From Haemaphysalis longicornis (lineage: Eukaryota > Arthropoda > Arachnida > Ixodida > Ixodidae): a DNA stretch of 64,000 bases. Shown one piece after another: positions 20,471 to 32,486 of the stretch. A program made the position numbers and the translations under genes. Within the stretch, counting starts at the first letter, position 1, and every line of letters begins with the position of its first letter. The stretch covers positions 88,176,797 through 88,240,796 of the forward strand of contig CM023456.1 in NCBI GenBank assembly GCA_013339765.2. The letters are read 5' to 3'. Under the pieces are notes generated by a model. That model worked only from the letters and a program-made list of their open reading frames with translations, did not search any database and was not told the DNA's origin.

Positions 20471-20945
20471 CTTCAAGTTTCAAGTTTTTTGCAGTAATTC
20501 ATACATATTTACAGCTGGGTCGTAGTACATAGGAATGTCCCAAGGCCGAAGCCGGACGCGGCACCTCCATTTAATATACACCAAATGAAGAATACCAATG
20601 ACATTTGAAAAGAAACAAAAACGTACTTAACTATAGTGCTAAACATAAACATATTAGCTAATCAAAAACCCCACAAAACCATCAATACAACAACAATATG
20701 CCACAGATTGAAGGTCAACCAAAACGTAAGCGACAAAATACAAGGCAAAAACTAAGCAACATGTTACACTAAGAGAAAGGATATGTAAAGGGTAAGTATA
20801 AATAAAGGATTAAGTAAAGTTCTAAACTTGTAGAATAATTTCATTGTATATGGGTAGGCAAGGAATTCCAAAATGATATAGCAGAAAATTGCATTGCGCG
20901 CTCGCCGTAATTGGTTCCACCGGAACGGGGAAATAAATTGTTTTT
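20471..20945 (-). pseudogene. CR1/Jockey-like non-LTR element, 3' end
   Basis: On the minus strand FPRSGGTNYGERAMQ followed by FWNSLPTHIQ (20936-20841) is the conserved last block of CR1/L2-like RT proteins (N-Y-G, F-W-N-S-L-P). It is followed by a stop, an AT-rich 3' untranslated region, then GTGCCGCGTCCGGCTTCGGC. The end is TACTGCAAAAAACTTGAAACTTGAA at about 20495-20471, with a tandem TTGAAAC-type tail and a mutated AATAAA. Upstream sequence to about 21340 may belong to the same element but is not legible. Heavily 5'-truncated and dead. Confidence 0.7.
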
Positions 20946-21828
20946 AGAATTCTTCAACTATAAATTTGAGTGAGAAGCAAAATGCGAGGTTTATCAAATA
21001 AATGAAATGATGGTGCTTGACGGGGAGCAGGGTTTACAACGCGAACAGCTGGTTTCTGCAATGTAACGGGTGGTGACAGTGAGTGGTGAGTGGTGTACGA
21101 CCAACCTTGGAATGGTAAAGAGTAACTGCACTTGATTTGCTACCGTGTAGTCAAACACAGTAAAAATTACATGCATAGTGCTGGCACTATATGACGACAC
21201 TCCTGTCCATAGCACGCCGATGTCGCGCAAAATTTCAAAGCTTTTGCATACTTGTCGAGGTCTTTGTTTAATAACATATTTCGGCTGGAATGGAGATGAG
21301 TGAGGTTGTGAAGCCTAGTTCTTTCATATTAAAAAGGTGGTATTTTGTCTTCATAGCCCTCTTAGAAAAAAATGCAGAGCAACAGGGTAAAGGTAACGCG
21401 GTAACCAGAGAAGCATACGTCTAGTTAAACCAGACTTAGGATAGGCAAGAATTGCGAAAAATAGAACACATACTATAAATAAAAAAATGTGATCAAACGT
21501 ATTTAAAGCGGTAATGTTTGATCGCAGACAATATGAGACGTGACAAAATAGTCCTCACCACACGATTAAGAAGAATACCCTTGAGTTATTGGAGCAAGCT
21601 TTATTGCAGAAAGCCACTAAGAAACTTCCAGAATTCCTTCCAGAAAAGACCTAGATAATTTGTTACGCGGCCCATCCGACAACGGTCCCCTGTATTGGAG
21701 CTCAGTTTTTCAATTGCTTCAATTACACCTTTGGGTTGTTAATAAATGAGTTGATGAAACAACATGGTGACATATTTTGACACTGAACTGTAGAGGAACG
21801 CGGTAGGTGTCGCCAGAAAGAAACTCTC
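20946..21828. other. Unassigned AT-rich sequence
   Basis: Possibly the upstream part of the minus-strand CR1-like element, but no RT motif could be read. Nothing else is supported. Confidence 0.4.
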
Positions 21829-22030
21829 GCAGTGGATTGTTTGATTGATTGTAGTTTTAACGCGCCGACGCAACGCAGGCGATGAGGAGCGCCGTAGTGG
21901 AGGGCTCGGGATTGATTTTGACCACTTTGGGTTCTTTAACGGGCGCCGAAATCTTGTACACACGGGCGTTTTTGTTTTTCGCCTCCATCAGAAAAGCGGC
22001 CGCCGCGGCCGTAAATCAAAGCAGTGGATT
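21829..22030 (-). repeat. tRNA-derived SINE, copy 3, with target-site duplication
   Basis: The body (21839-22020) is flanked by a perfect 10-bp direct repeat GCAGTGGATT at 21829-21838 and 22021-22030. On the minus strand it starts within the B-box region (GATTTACGGCCGCGGCGG) and ends in AAAACTACAATCAATCAAAC. The head is missing at almost the same point as in copy 2. Confidence 0.93.
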
Positions 22031-22729
22031 ATAAACCCCTAAATAATCCCCCCCCCACCCTCTCCCGAAAACTTTCAAAGCGTGTAAAAAAGCAAAAAAC
22101 CCTAGAACGTACGTGAAAGACAGCAACACTTGTCGACATTCCGAGATTTTTGTATTGAGTTCCTAAAATCAGTACGTACGCAAAGGTTACGAAAAATTAC
22201 TTAAAATTTGGCGTGTATTTGCTCACTTCGCTGGAAATATGGCAGAACGATGACAGTCATTGGCGCCCTTACCACGTAAATGCCCCACTTTTCTGCACAG
22301 CCCTTTCGCTCACGTTCTTTCCCTTCCGTCCCGCTTCTCCCGCGATAACGACGGAGGGGGGGGGGGGGGGTTGCTGAAGTGAATTCAATTTTGCCGCGTT
22401 CCACTGCTCGCTCTTCATCTATTCGAATCTTTGGTTACTGGTGAATTTACGTGGTCTTTTTGTATTGTTGGGTTCAAATTCTGTTTTCAACGCGTATTTT
22501 TACTTGTTATCATAAATATCAAGTACACATCTATTTTCGGTTAAGTGAATACTGCCTATTACCAGTTATGTATCCATGTATCGCCTTGAATATTCGAAAT
22601 GTTTCTTTTTTTTAGAATGTCGACAACTATGATGAATCCACCGTATTTAGTGGTTTGGAAATATTTTACCCATGAAAACTAAGGGCTCCGGAATTGTAAC
22701 TTTTGGCCATGTGGCTGGATCGATGAACC
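22031..22729. other. Unassigned sequence with a poly-G tract
   Basis: C run at 22049-22057, and a 15-base G run at 22356-22370. No gene or transposon domain recognised. Confidence 0.5.
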
Positions 22730-22737
22730 GACAGACC

Positions 22738-22803
<66 letters not shown>

Positions 22804-22885
22804 CAGACAGACAGGAAAGACAGACAGACAGGCCAACATTTTCGTGTCTACGTTGCCCTAGGCAGTATCGTCTTTAAAGTAATCG
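22730..22885 (+). repeat. (CAGA)n plus CCAACATTTT/TATCGTCTTTAAA module, copy B
   Basis: About 100 bp of CAGA repeats with short interruptions (22730-22831) run into GGCCAACATTTTCGTG and, 23 bases later, TATCGTCTTTAAAG. Same order and spacing as copy A at 6867. The microsatellite gives a meaningless repetitive frame (22672-22929) that should not be called a gene. Confidence 0.7.
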
Positions 22886-25800
22886 TTACGCAATCCTTGT
22901 CAGAGATCACGGATGCTAGGGCGCCGTGACGCCATGGCTGCCCTAATCCTCTTGTGGTGCACGTGCAGTTTGTTAAGAAACGCGGGTCTCAAGTGTGCCA
23001 TAAGTAAAACGTACAATTAGCATCTACACACACCACTGCCGAACGATACTAAAAGGTAGCAGACATGACGTCAGAATCAGGAGCGCGTTCTCGAGACACC
23101 GAACGCAGCGTGTTATGTCGAAAGTTGAACATCGTGTTACGCAAAACAATTTCTGGTGCTGGATATCCAAAACCCTGAGAGCCAGGTTTATAGCAGGTCA
23201 GGTCCACTCGTAGTGAGCGCACAAGAAAAAGCAATAATTTATGCATGGTCGTTAGGGAGAGCATAATCGCTCCTACAGCACTGTGGCGTTTAAACAGCAA
23301 TTGCTTTTCATCGCAACGTCTGTGCTCTCAAGCTCTGTAGACTAGCGGTTAAAAAATAACGGTAAAAAGTTATCTCCATGCTCGCCAAACAAGACTTGGA
23401 TATTGAAGAAATCAGCACAATACTCTCCAGCAAAGCAATTTTGAGGCATGGGTTCGGTGCAGGAAAGACATGCGAGGACAATTCGGGTCATTTGTTTGTC
23501 AACTCGTCAATAACCGGGTAATTTCAATTTGTTTTTTTTTTTTTTCAGTTTCCATAGACCTTAGGCCAGCGACTATGTTTGCTTTTGAAGCTTTCTGTGC
23601 TACACAGGAGCGTGGCAGAGCTTCTCTTTCACCGCAGCTGAACTCACCCTCAAATAGCGTGCCGTGCTGAAAATTTCACTTTGTTAGAAAATGTTTTGCT
23701 CAAGCTTATGATCCAAAAAATATGAGGCAATGGGCCGCACATCCGGTTTGTACGGGAACAAACAATTGTGGCCGTATTCGGTGCGAAAAATGCTAGCAAA
23801 ACAAAAGTGATGCTCCTGCTGCCCCTTGTCGATTTTCTAAAACACACTGTACTTGTTTGAAAATAAAGTAATTATAAACAATAGCCAAAGTGGTGTTTTG
23901 CGCTTAAACTTGCGGAATAGTGCATTGGCGCATCCAACACGCTTTATTGAGTGTAAACAGATTCTCACAGGAGGAAAGCTGAGATGAAAGAGCCTGCAAA
24001 TAGTACCTCGCAAGAAATTTCCATGCTACTTTCAATCACCGATGTCACCTGGCACGTCGTGCTATCAAACCTTTCTCGAAAGAATTTGTCGCGCTCAATC
24101 AAGGCGCTTTACCTGTCTTTGAGGGATTGCTCTTTTTTGTAGTTTTGTTCTCGCCGTAATCTTTGACACTCGCTTAAACGATGAAAATTGCGAGATGATC
24201 ATTTCCCTAGGCGCTTCCTTTCCGAGATATTAAAATAAGAATAGCTGGCGGGCGGACCTTGAGAAGAAATTTTATTTGGCATGGAACTCTCTTCTGCATT
24301 TTTTGTTAGTTCAACAGAAAGTGCAAACGCTCGAGGCTAATGTCGCCAGTGGATTTTTGTTGATATAACAGACTCAGGCTTTGGCATGCTTTCTATATTT
24401 GCTCGCTTTTCACGGGTTAACGCTTTTCCTGTCACCCTGCCACCTTTTCAAGCTTGTCACCCTTTTTTGCACCATCAATTCACTGAAGTTTTATGATTAA
24501 GAGATAACTGCAAACACACCCCGCACTAAATGTTTGCTTATATTCAAAATGTGAGTGGCTGGAAAAAAAAATATGCCAGGAGAGTAGCACACATTATAAA
24601 GAACCAGGTTTTCATTTCGTCGGATATCGTTCCTTTTTGTTTCGGCCAAATTCCTGTTTCGCGCGCACAAAAACTATTCGAGATAAAATTTATGCTGCAA
24701 GAACAGGTTGAAAGCAGCCAATACTCTTTTGCTAGACCTGTCTATTGTTCTGAGTGAGGCTACTATAAATATTTTCATCAATAAAACTGCAGCCAAACGG
24801 TTAGCAACATCTACGCAGTATCGTTGTACGTTCAGTTAAAAAGTTTATTAACAAAAGCTTTTCCCCTGACCACACCATTCCTGGTATGTACATTCGTTCT
24901 TGTGGTATTCTTTTTATATTCTAAATACAAAATAGGAACATGTCATGGCGCCGGTTCCCATTGCGATATACGTTCAAAGTGATGCAAAAATACTATTACC
25001 GCAGTATGAGATAATAGGAATATGTAATGCCTTTTAAATGAACGCAGTGGTCAAAATTTCCTAAAGATACTCATGTTTACTCCGACAAATCATCAAAGTT
25101 GCCAGAAATTAAGCAAGGACACAAACTTTCTTAATCATCACTCATAGACCATGAGCTGCCGTTTTACCTCGGAGCCTATATAATATAAAAGAAAGCGAAG
25201 CGACAGTACGCTGAAACCTTAAATGACGCTTACAAGCCATTTAAAGCGCTGATTGGCATTTCAAGACCAAGATGATGTCTGAGAGCAACAGTCTTGTAAA
25301 CTTAAATATGCGAAGAATTTCAAGCTCATTCAAGCACTGCAGATTGAAAAATATCTGCGGAATAATTTTATCCGTTTCCTGAACCCTGATAATTGTATAA
25401 CATTTTTTCTTACTTTAACGTTATACCCGTCCTAACTACTATGCAGAAGCAGAAGGGTTCTGGATGTTTCTCGGAACATATCGTTCGGTGTGCATTTACC
25501 CGCAGCGTACATGGTGCCTGTGAACTGTTCTCCACATAGGCGAAGCCGTAAAGGTGACATGGAGGTATCGCAGTTGCTTGTGGCGGCAGTGCCAGAGAAA
25601 GGACGATATAGCGTTATTACTAATTACCGCAGGGCACGAAGTAAACATCCTTTACAAGATTGTACTTGTTATAAACAAGTTTTATCCGGATCAGAGGGGC
25701 ACCAATTATTACTGATGCATCAAGCTATTGCAATGGCACCATGAAAAGCCGATGCTACTCTCGTACGTCAGGATATTTAATGAACCATTCAACTGACAGA

Positions 25801-27471
25801 TCGACCGATCAATTAACTCTTTTTAAATAATAGAATGATCTCCTGCTGGTCCGACGTGCGATTCCGACAATTCTATATTTAGGACAGGGTGGAAGTGCAT
25901 CGACGCACTCAACGTCTCAACCAAAATTCATCAGGGGCGGTTAAACTATATGCACAGTTTATTCCCAAAAGTGGAAATGCCTGTTTGACTAAAGACGTAG
26001 AAGCCGCAACACAAAATTTGAATGAATAACAAAGTGAGGGAAAGCAAATACATAGCCCATATAGCAGCTCATTACCATCATTAGTTTTCTTCTGTCAGGC
26101 AAGCGTTTAGAAAAACTGCTGGTTTTAAAAAGAGCGCTTTCGTTTAACGCACTTCCGATTTAAGGGACTTGCTGTATATAATGACATACGCTTTTCGCAC
26201 ATTTATTACCCATTGTTGTATCCAGTATATTAGGTTTAGGTTTTATTTTTGACGTTAACTCCCTGTATTTTATGGAGTTATATATTAAACACTTGTAACG
26301 TTTAACCTGGGCTTGAAACCCGCCACACCTTTCTTACAAGGGGCTAGAAGGCCACTCAAGAGAAAAATGAAAGGCCGCAAAGGAACACACAGAGAAGCGC
26401 ACGCCAGGCGGAGCATCAAGCCGCTTAGCGGAGGGAGCCAGGCGACCTTGCGCTCTGATATCGTTCTCCTAAAGTGCTCCGTGAGTTGTTTTTTTTGTGT
26501 GTGTGTCAGAGCACCCTGACTTTTCTTTTGTACGTCTCATCTGCGAATCACACGACACCATCCTATTTTTTTTCTTACCATCGTTTCAGCATTGCTTGGT
26601 CGCACCTCGGTAAAAAAACTGCAAGAGAAAACAGGTGACAACCTTGAGGATCTTTCAAATACTTCCCTGTTCTTATCAGGATGCGCAAGACCCAACCGTG
26701 CTGGAAAATGGTTCCGCAACAACAACCCTACGTTTTCCGCAACAAACACAAAACGGCGGGTACGGACATATTCTAGTTGGTGTGGTTTGCTGCTTTAGTT
26801 TTGAATCTTGTTGCGGGGTGTCCCTTATACGGTGTGCAACACAGCCTGTTTGATTTTTAATGGTACCAAAAAAAATGAACGAGTGGTTGGTGTTACTGGA
26901 GCGTTCACTCCAGCCTTCCTTTTTTCTTAAACAAAAAATGGTATATGGCGCTCTTTTTCTTATTTTGTGTTGAATGTGCCGCCTATCAGCAATATCCTGG
27001 ACGTTCTGCAAAGCAAATAAGGCGGATCTAAAGTACGTTCTTTTAAACGATTGCAAGGTCTTTACAGCTTTTCTGCGATGCTGAATATTGCATACCCGTG
27101 TGACCAAAAGTTGTATTTGGCGCCGTGAGAACAAACACGCGACCATAGCAGTGATAGCAATTTTTCTCTTCGTGTTGCAGCAGTCCACAGCGATTTTTAC
27201 ATTACTAATACGCATTTTCCCACCAACCTCAAAAAAGAGACAAGCTCCTTCTCGAACTAGATTGTCAAAGGCAAAGGTACCACAAGCTGGGTCCTGCACT
27301 TCCTACAATGCGGGTCTATGGTTAACCCAGCTGCTTCGAAGTCTCCTTTTTGGCACCAAAATTTCGAACGCCTCTAAAGAGTCTGCTTTACGAGTGCTAC
27401 AAAAAACAGATTGTTTGGCTGCGCCAACCACAGACTATCACGAGAAAGCAGCACAGATTCCCTGTTTCTGA
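22886..27471. other. Unassigned sequence, includes an unexplained 207-aa open frame
   Basis: About 4.6 kb without a recognisable domain. The minus-strand frame 26676-27299 (207 aa) is the longest in the window, begins MQDPACGTFAF and ends SSTVGSCAS, is rich in Arg, Lys and Cys, has no signal peptide or known motif, and is overlapped by a plus-strand frame of 127 aa (27088-27471). I regard both as unproven. A short TG run lies near 26497-26507. Confidence 0.45.
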
Positions 27472-27720
27472 CTGACAGACAGAAATTGAACTTTATTAAG
27501 TCCGGAAGGTCTAACCTAGCGGCCCAGAGGACGGTCCAGAGTAGACGCGGGCCGCACCTGCGCGGTTGGCAGGAGATTTAGGACCTCCGACCTAACGCAG
27601 GCCCTGCCATTAAGTACATCTGCAGGATGGTTGCATTTAGCCTGTTGCTTGCGCTCAACCCTACGTAGCAATGGCCTAACTGGCGCGCCATCCATGGTGA
27701 GACTTGCGACTATGCGCCCG
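27472..27720 (-). mobile_element. 3' end of a non-LTR element with (CTGT) tail
   Basis: On the minus strand GGACTTAATAAAGTTCAATTT is followed by CTGTCTGTCAGTC at 27484-27472. This is the same kind of end (AATAAAGTT plus CTGT units) as the I-like element ending at 7124. The coding part could not be read, and the element may be only a 3' UTR stub inserted downstream of the longer I-like element that ends near 28010. Confidence 0.5.
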
Positions 27721-27999
27721 CACAGCAGCTGTTAACTCCTCGACTAGTCACGTCGTTCCGCAGCGGTGAAGCTTTCAGCGAGCGCATCTGTGAAGGCTCT
27801 GCGCATGGGACAAAGTGGCATGATGACACGCCCAAGCATTCCGTGGCGGGATGTCTCCATGTACTAGGGCGGATCAGGGTCATTGCAACGCACTGAATGG
27901 CCTTGTGAGGGAAGGCGTAGTAAAGCCGTGCCTCACATGCAAGTGTTACATAGCACTGGTAGCCTTTTTTATCGGCAACCGATGAATAGGACCGAGTGT

Positions 28000-29900
28000 A
28001 CGATGCAACGATGAGAGAGCGATAAAATATTTATTTAGGCCACGGTTACCGAGGGTTGCTGGTGCCTGAGCGAAGGCCACTCGTGACTTCGGTTGCTCTG
28101 CGTACCAGGGCCTCCTGAATCTCCTGGCTAGAGCTACCCAACGCCTGTCTCCATAGTTTGCTGCTGGAGATTTGAGAGAAGGGGTCGTTGGTGCAAGCCC
28201 ACATGGAGTGCTCCAGAGTGGCACGTTGGCCGCATTGGGTCAGCTGGGAGACAGAAATGAAGAGGGGTTGATGCTGTGTAGACCTGCTTTGTATGGGAAA
28301 GAGTTAGTTTACTACAGTCTCCAATTACGAGCTTGGTGAAGCGGGACGTAGGAATAGGCGGACGAGAAAGAATGACGAGAGAGTCGGTAGTGCTCCACGA
28401 TGTCAATGAACGTGATCAGCCAATGTCCGGAAGAGCACGCTCCGCTTTGCGGGAGGATGCTCACACCAGCACGGATTGTGATATCGTGGGAAATGGCATG
28501 AGTAAGTTCATTTCCCGGCAGGCCAGTGTGAGCCGAAGCCCACACCACTGCACTACCTTTTGAGGTGAGTTACTCTACAGGATGCGGGGGGGGGGGGGGG
28601 GGGGCGGGGGGACTTAAGAACAGATGGTCCCCCTCTACAAAATGCAGCAGGCCAGCTTGGAGTCAGTGGCTATCTTTGGCGGGGTTGGTCGTTTGGGGGG
28701 GGGGGGTCCAGTGCAATGGTCGCTTCCTCCTAATTCATGGGGGAGATAGTGAAGAAGGGGAACGTTCCAAGAGGGGTGCTAGAGGAGTTTGTATGACCGC
28801 CAGATCATAGGCTTTATGATGGCGGTATTTCGCGGCATCACAGTACACCTCTTCCGGCCATTTTGCCAGTTGCTGGATAAAGCGCGTGTAGCAGCTTCGC
28901 GGCGCGCTGTGTATAAGGCGGGGTGCATGTGTCGGGGAAGTGGTCTTCTGAAAATGTTTTCCTGAATTTCAATCGGAACAGGCATGACACTTTTAGCTTG
29001 TTGGTACGGCGGAATGCTTTGAATAGCGAGAACAGAATTGCCGGTTTCCGTTAGCTGGTGCAATTTCTTTGTGAGGATAAATGTGCCTCAAGTAATTCGG
29101 CGGCGGTGTTGACCACTCCGAGCTGGAGCAGACAATCCGTGGATGCGTTCAGGCTGGCGCAGTAGATCTTGTACATGAGGCCATCGATCTTGCTCAGGTC
29201 GACCTTCAACGCTTGTATAGGTTGCCAGGGTATAGAGAGGAGGCTGATAAAAAAAGAGTGCACTTGGTTGAGGTGGTGCCATTCATCTCACCCATGGTGT
29301 AGGTTGGTTACCCGTCGGAGGAAGGTGATAATTTGGTGGAAATGAGAGCACAGTTAAGGAATGAAGAAAGCAATGGATTGATTCTGCTGAATGATTACGC
29401 CAAGTATTCTGGTGCTGGAGACTCTGGGGGACCGTATGGCCGAGCACTGTTACTTCAATTTGGGGATTTTTAGGGTACGTGTACGGGGAGGGAGGATTAA
29501 CAGCTCAGACTTGGAAGGGGAGCAAGTGAGTCCGGCCAGGCGCCTGACAGCTGACCTCAGCGGCACCTGCTTTGATAGTGCTCTCAATATGTCCATCATT
29601 ACCTGCTGGTACCCAGAGTTTGATGTCATCCGCGCATATCAAAACAAACGTGCGGAATCTGTTGTTTGAGATTTAGCAACAGGCAGGAGGGCGATATTGA
29701 AAAGTTTAGGAGAGAGGATGGCCCCTTGGCGAGTACATCGGCTGGCCAGATGGTATGGGCAGCTAGTGTGTGGGCCCAGGTGTTTGATCGGTGTGCGGTC
29801 ACTGAGTAAAGCCTTGACATAGTTATACGCCTTCAAGCAGGGCGCTATGGCTGAGAGGCCGGCCACTATGCCTCGTGCGTGACCATGTCGAAGACTTTTT
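28000..29900 (-). pseudogene. Long decayed I-like non-LTR ORF2 (RT, RNase H, C-terminus)
   Basis: From 29900 downward: RT motif A FDMVTHEA, then RTPIKHLG, motif B RQGAILSPKLFNIAL, and motif C ICADDIKLWVPAG (about 29640-29615, Cys replacing the usual Tyr of YADD, both aspartates kept). The RT end follows at 29263-29051 (KIDGLMYKIY, LLQLGVVNTA, LLEAHLSSQR), then IQENIFRRPLPRHMHP and the RNase H start near 28830. RNase H continues with IATDSKLACC and VWASAHTGLPGNELTHA (28548-28490). The C-terminus is RATLEHSMWACTNDPFSQI (about 28225-28170), and AATAAATATTTT lies near 28035. G tracts (28586-28611, 28694-28705) and many frameshifts break it. Confidence 0.85.
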
Positions 29901-32222
29901 AAAGATCAAGCGGCAGCACGGCCGGATGGCACACTTTGGTGGGAATCTGGATGATTTTATTAGATAGTTGTATTAGGAGATTATGTGCAGAGTGTTAATA
30001 TTGATGTAAAAAGAACATTAAAGGTGTGTTTTATAACACGCATCTTCCTTTTTGTGCACAGCCACGGGCTGTGCGCTGACTGCAATAAACCATTTGTGAG
30101 TTTGTCTTTCCCAAAAATCTGGCGTGGGAGAAATCTAACACAGTAGGAATCCCCCCTCCCCACTCGACAAATCTCGACATTTCGCGCTGCTGCTTGCAAG
30201 ACGAGAAATCTTCGGTCCCTTTCAGTGCTATAGATACCGTTTCCGCGTTATGTTCGCGGTTATTAGGAGTATTAATAAGCAATTCGCATCCAGCTTGTGG
30301 GAATACTCCTTTTCTCAAAGCTGCGCGGCGTTTTATGGGTGTTTTCACGAGAGATCGGACAGGCGCTCCTGGTCGACATCTTTTTTTTTTTGACGTAAAT
30401 TATATATATAGCTCCTTGTGCGCAGGGGACAACTTATGCAAAGTTATTTTCTGGAAAAAAATTACCCTTTCTCAAAAAAAACTCTCAAACCGGCTCGGGT
30501 CACTGGCGCGTTGAGGGCTTGGCGGAAAAATAAAAACTTCTACCGCTCCAACACAAAACCTTCTGCAGCTATCGCCCTAATACTTTCTATGTAAATATTT
30601 TGCACACTCTCAAATGGTTTCACATATCCGCGTTTGGCTTGCGGAAATAATTTCTGTTAATAAAAATTCCGAAATTTGAAAAAAAATTGAAAATTGCCCA
30701 CATGTGGGGCTTTCTTTCACGGAATCTATACAAGCTAAGTAGTGAAAATGTTTTAGTGATGTTATTTTATCTTTGTTCAATCTCGGTGCAAATTTTAGTT
30801 TATGAGGTCAGGACGCTTCATTACGAAAAAAACCCTGTACTGCAGCACGGTTACGCATTTTGGTATATTTTGAAAGCCAATATAAAAAAAGGCCATCTTC
30901 GATTTTTTTTTCAAGCTTTCAGAACTTAAAGCCAAGGTTGCTCTCTTTTAGTACGTACATCTAGAACATGTTGCACTGTTTGTGTTGTTTTTCAGATAGA
31001 AATCGCCAGATATGGCCTTGTTGCACTGTTGCGGTGACATACACAAGTTGTTTGTAAGAAGCTTTCCTTATTTGAAGCAAAACATCAACACATAAGTGAT
31101 ATTCGCTGTGTTCTCTTGACTATATATACGTTGCTGTTGGATTGTTGCAATAAAAAACATGCGCTGAAAACAATGTTTTGACGTGACAGGAGGGGGAAAG
31201 CGAGCCATGAGGCGGAATGCGTGACAGGTGGGTGGGGAAAACAAGAGAAGCGTTTACGTTTCAGCCGTGGCGCAATACTATCTATCATCTGTCAATGATA
31301 TTTGCAGCGAGTAAGCTGACAGGCGGCCAATTGTTTCTCCCATATAATTCTATAAGCAGTGTGTATGGAAAGCAGCAGAAGCTCGAAGACACGGTAAAAC
31401 AGGTGTTTTGAGAAACTGTGTTCTTCCAGTTGAAATGGGCTGTCTACAAACATTTTCTTTTACTGGCTAAACAAAAATCGCCAGACAAATAATTTTGTTC
31501 ATGACCCAAAGGCGCCTTCTCACTGCTTCTCTCTCTTTCTCTCTGTAATTCTTTTTCTGAGTGTCGTTTTTTTTAGTTTAGATGCTGGTTGTGTAAACAT
31601 TTTTTCTAGTTCCATTCCCATAACTTCCTCGTGGCCTGGCGTGAAAATGAGCCTGCATTCCTCGAGTTTCCTCACACATTGCGGTGGTCGCATGCGCAGG
31701 GAATGCCAGCACTAATGAAATCCAGCGGCCTCAACTGGGCGAGAAAATAATGCACTGCAAAAAAGTCATCATGGAAAACAGCGCGAGGAAGGAGACGAGG
31801 AACAGAAAGACAAGGGATGAGCGCGGTTTTTCTATCAGCATTCCAAGCCAACTGGCCCAAATTTTCCTTTTGCTGCATTTCAAAAAAGAAATTTGCATAC
31901 CAGCAGTTTTTGAAGCTATACGGGGACTGGTGGGTAATGCGACGACTCATTGGAGGCAACAGCCGCTAAGTAATGGGGCCTTAGAGGCAGTCTTTCCAGC
32001 ATCAAAGCTCTAACAACAACCACCGTACTACTCCGTGCCTACGGGGGGGGAGAAACAGCTTTTTCAATGCTTGGCCCAGACGCCGCGTGGTCACGCTAGT
32101 GTTAAGAAACAGAACAGCTGATATCTGGGACCATTATCGGGCCAAAAGCGGTAGATTTGTTTATCGTGGGCAAAAACCTAACCGTACTAAAGAATCTACC
32201 GTAACAGCGGTAATTATTTTCC
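29901..32222. other. Unassigned sequence
   Basis: No supported gene. Frames of 105-109 aa (30031-30348, 30194-30514, 31684-32013) occur in mutually overlapping pairs and lack motifs. The first few hundred bases could be upstream remnants of the I-like element. Confidence 0.45.
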
Positions 32223-32486
32223 GCTTACCTAGAAGATTGATTGATTGTAGGGTTTAACGCGCCGACGCAACGCAGGCATGACGCGGCGTCCCGTATTGGA
32301 GGGCTCCAGATTAATCTTGACCACCTGGGGTTCTTAACGTGCGCCGAAATCATCGCACACACGGGCGTTTTGCTTTCGCCTCCATCGAAAAGCGGCCGCC
32401 GCGGCCGGGAATCGAACCCGCGTCCTCGTGCTCAACAGCGCAACGCCTTTGCTACTGAACCACCGCGGCGTGTGCTTACCTAGAAG
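32223..32486 (-). repeat. tRNA-derived SINE, copy 4, full length with target-site duplication
   Basis: The most complete copy: 238 bp (32236-32473) between perfect 13-bp direct repeats GCTTACCTAGAAG at 32223-32235 and 32474-32486. On the minus strand the head reads GCCGCGG, A-box GTGGTTCAGTAG, then GTTGCGCTGTTGAGCACGAG, B-box GGTTCGATTCC, and CCGCGGC. The first and last heptamers are exact complements, so a tRNA acceptor stem is still formable. The body and the tail AAACCCTACAATCAATCAATC follow. This copy serves as the reference for judging truncation of the others. Confidence 0.95.

Noticed and set aside
22672..22929. TDRQTDRQ repeat protein
   Set aside because: Translation of (CAGA)n; same for the frame at 7046-7231.
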